DNA from: Hermatobates lingyangjiaoensis
Taxonomy: Eukaryota > Arthropoda > Insecta > Hemiptera > Hermatobatidae
DNA: 64,000 nucleotides
NCBI GenBank assembly: GCA_026182355.1
Contig: JAPFBL010000036.1
Location: 1,116,001 to 1,180,000 of the forward strand
Direction of reading: 5' to 3'
Shown: positions 62,783 through 64,000 of the stretch, in pieces
How the letters are laid out: each line of letters opens with the position of its first letter
How positions within the stretch are numbered: the first letter of the stretch is position 1
Notes under the pieces: generated by a model
The model's database searches: none
Seen by the model: the letters and a program-made list of their open reading frames with translations, nothing else
Told to the model about the DNA's origin: nothing
Program-made: the position numbers and the translations under genes

Positions 62783-64000
62783 CTACAAGTCAAATCATAT
62801 TATTTCCCTTGAAACACATAATGTCATATTTCCTAAAGAAAATATTGTGAAGTTAAATAAATATTATTTACTAGTACATAAAAAGTCCTTTACACAGTTG
62901 TTACTATAAATTTTAGGTGTGCCAGAATATAAATGGCCTGAATAACCTCGCATCGCGTGTTTGCTTTGAAATTGTTTGTAATATTCCAGTCTCTCAACAT
63001 TGATTTATGTGCAAGTATTCTTTAGTCAACGATTAGTAATCTAAGATTAAAGAAATATTATTACCAGAAAGATGTGAAAAGGTTGACAAATTATGCGTAA
63101 CTACGTATCAGGGAAGGACTCGACAAACCAATAACACGCAATTTAAAAGAGGTTAACTTTACGACTAACTTTTGAAGTAGGTTCCACATACAACAAAGGA
63201 AAACTAAGTGACAGTTGCCAGTTCTACATTCTTTACTGATTGCTGATATTACCCGCATGCGTTTCATTCATGTACCATACATTGACAGTTTGGAAAAGAA
63301 ATACGAGCAGTCAAAAATAATCATCTCATCCTAACTTGGAAAATACGAAATTAGGAAAGTAATAAAATCACCAAAGTCTAAAAAAAAAAAGTTACTGAAC
63401 TTGAAAGAGAAAATCTAATAAGAGTAAAGATGTGATTTTAATCTTGAATATTTTTAGTCACGGAATCTGCCAAATAGTTAATAAATAAATAAACCATCTT
63501 GTAATTTGTATATGATAATTATTAAATGCTTGAAGTAAAAGCTTGTCTATTCGAACTTGTTGCCATGATTAACTTTCCTACAAATAAATAATAATTACCA
63601 CTGAAATAAGATAATTTCAACAAAATACTTTCATCTCTATTGGGGGGGGGGGGGGGGGGGAAACAACAAAATATGGTTATGACTATTCCCCTTGCTCGGT
63701 TTCCAAAGTCGCTTACTCCATTTCGATCCACGGCCAACAAAATGACTTAAGTAAAATGATTACCCCATTTTAAATAATTAGTAACCGTAAGATCAGAGAA
63801 AAGTAAAACAAGTTAGTTTTCAAAACCAGCAATTCAGTAACTTTTATTTTGCACATATATTCAACATGTAATAACTGAAAGAAAAAAATCTGAAATTCAT
63901 TTCTTAAATTAAAAAGATATATTTCTAGAGTAAAAAATACATCGGCGTTTTAGTTGAACATACAGAGACCGAGAAACTTTTGATTAGCAATTTTATGAAT
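62783..64000. other. Intron of the CEP162-like gene, open at window edge
   Basis: No further exon seen on the minus strand. Holds a 19-base G run at 63642-63660. Confidence 0.4.

Overview
The window is AT-rich nuclear DNA from an animal. The genes have many introns with GT-AG splice sites, intergenic and intronic space dominates, and transposable-element debris is dense. The V-ATPase H and Rpn11 proteins look arthropod-like (a chelicerate or other non-model arthropod would fit), but I cannot place the species.

Four protein-coding genes are supported by exons whose splice phases join correctly. (1) 29699-37687 (+): a secreted coiled-coil protein of about 451 aa in three exons. (2) 42449-46183 (+): proteasome lid deubiquitinase Rpn11/PSMD14, 5 coding exons, 311 aa, catalytic JAMM residues intact. 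(3) 47524-54507 (+): V-ATPase V1 subunit H (ATP6V1H/VhaSFD), 10 coding exons, 479 aa. (4) 58782-62782 (-): the last three exons of a CEP162-like centriole/transition-zone protein, whose 5' part lies beyond the right edge. Genes 1-3 are head to tail; gene 4 converges on gene 3. They share no obvious pathway. The left 29 kb has no convincing gene, only weak exon-like patches.

The rest is mobile DNA. Penelope-like retroelements (PLEs) dominate: a nearly intact reverse-transcriptase copy at 1801-3552 (-) between near-perfect 109-bp inverted repeats, fragments at 33680-34019 (+) and 34519-35638 (-) inside intron 2 of gene 1, and many fold-back terminal units. These units carry hammerhead-ribozyme-like cores in which the helix III segment between GAA and the cleavage site is always self-complementary but differs between families (AGATCT, AGGCCT, ACGT, ACGCGT, ATGCAT, AATT, ATAT). 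I regard this as the most interesting signal in the window.

Other elements: a tRNA-derived SINE family (three copies with target-site duplications), three non-autonomous hAT elements with 8-bp duplications, a Tigger/pogo-like MITE, a mariner-like relic, a Helitron-type helicase relic, a tandem triplication of a 275-bp unit, and an unclassified 1.2-2.5-kb repeat family with a conserved palindrome near both ends.
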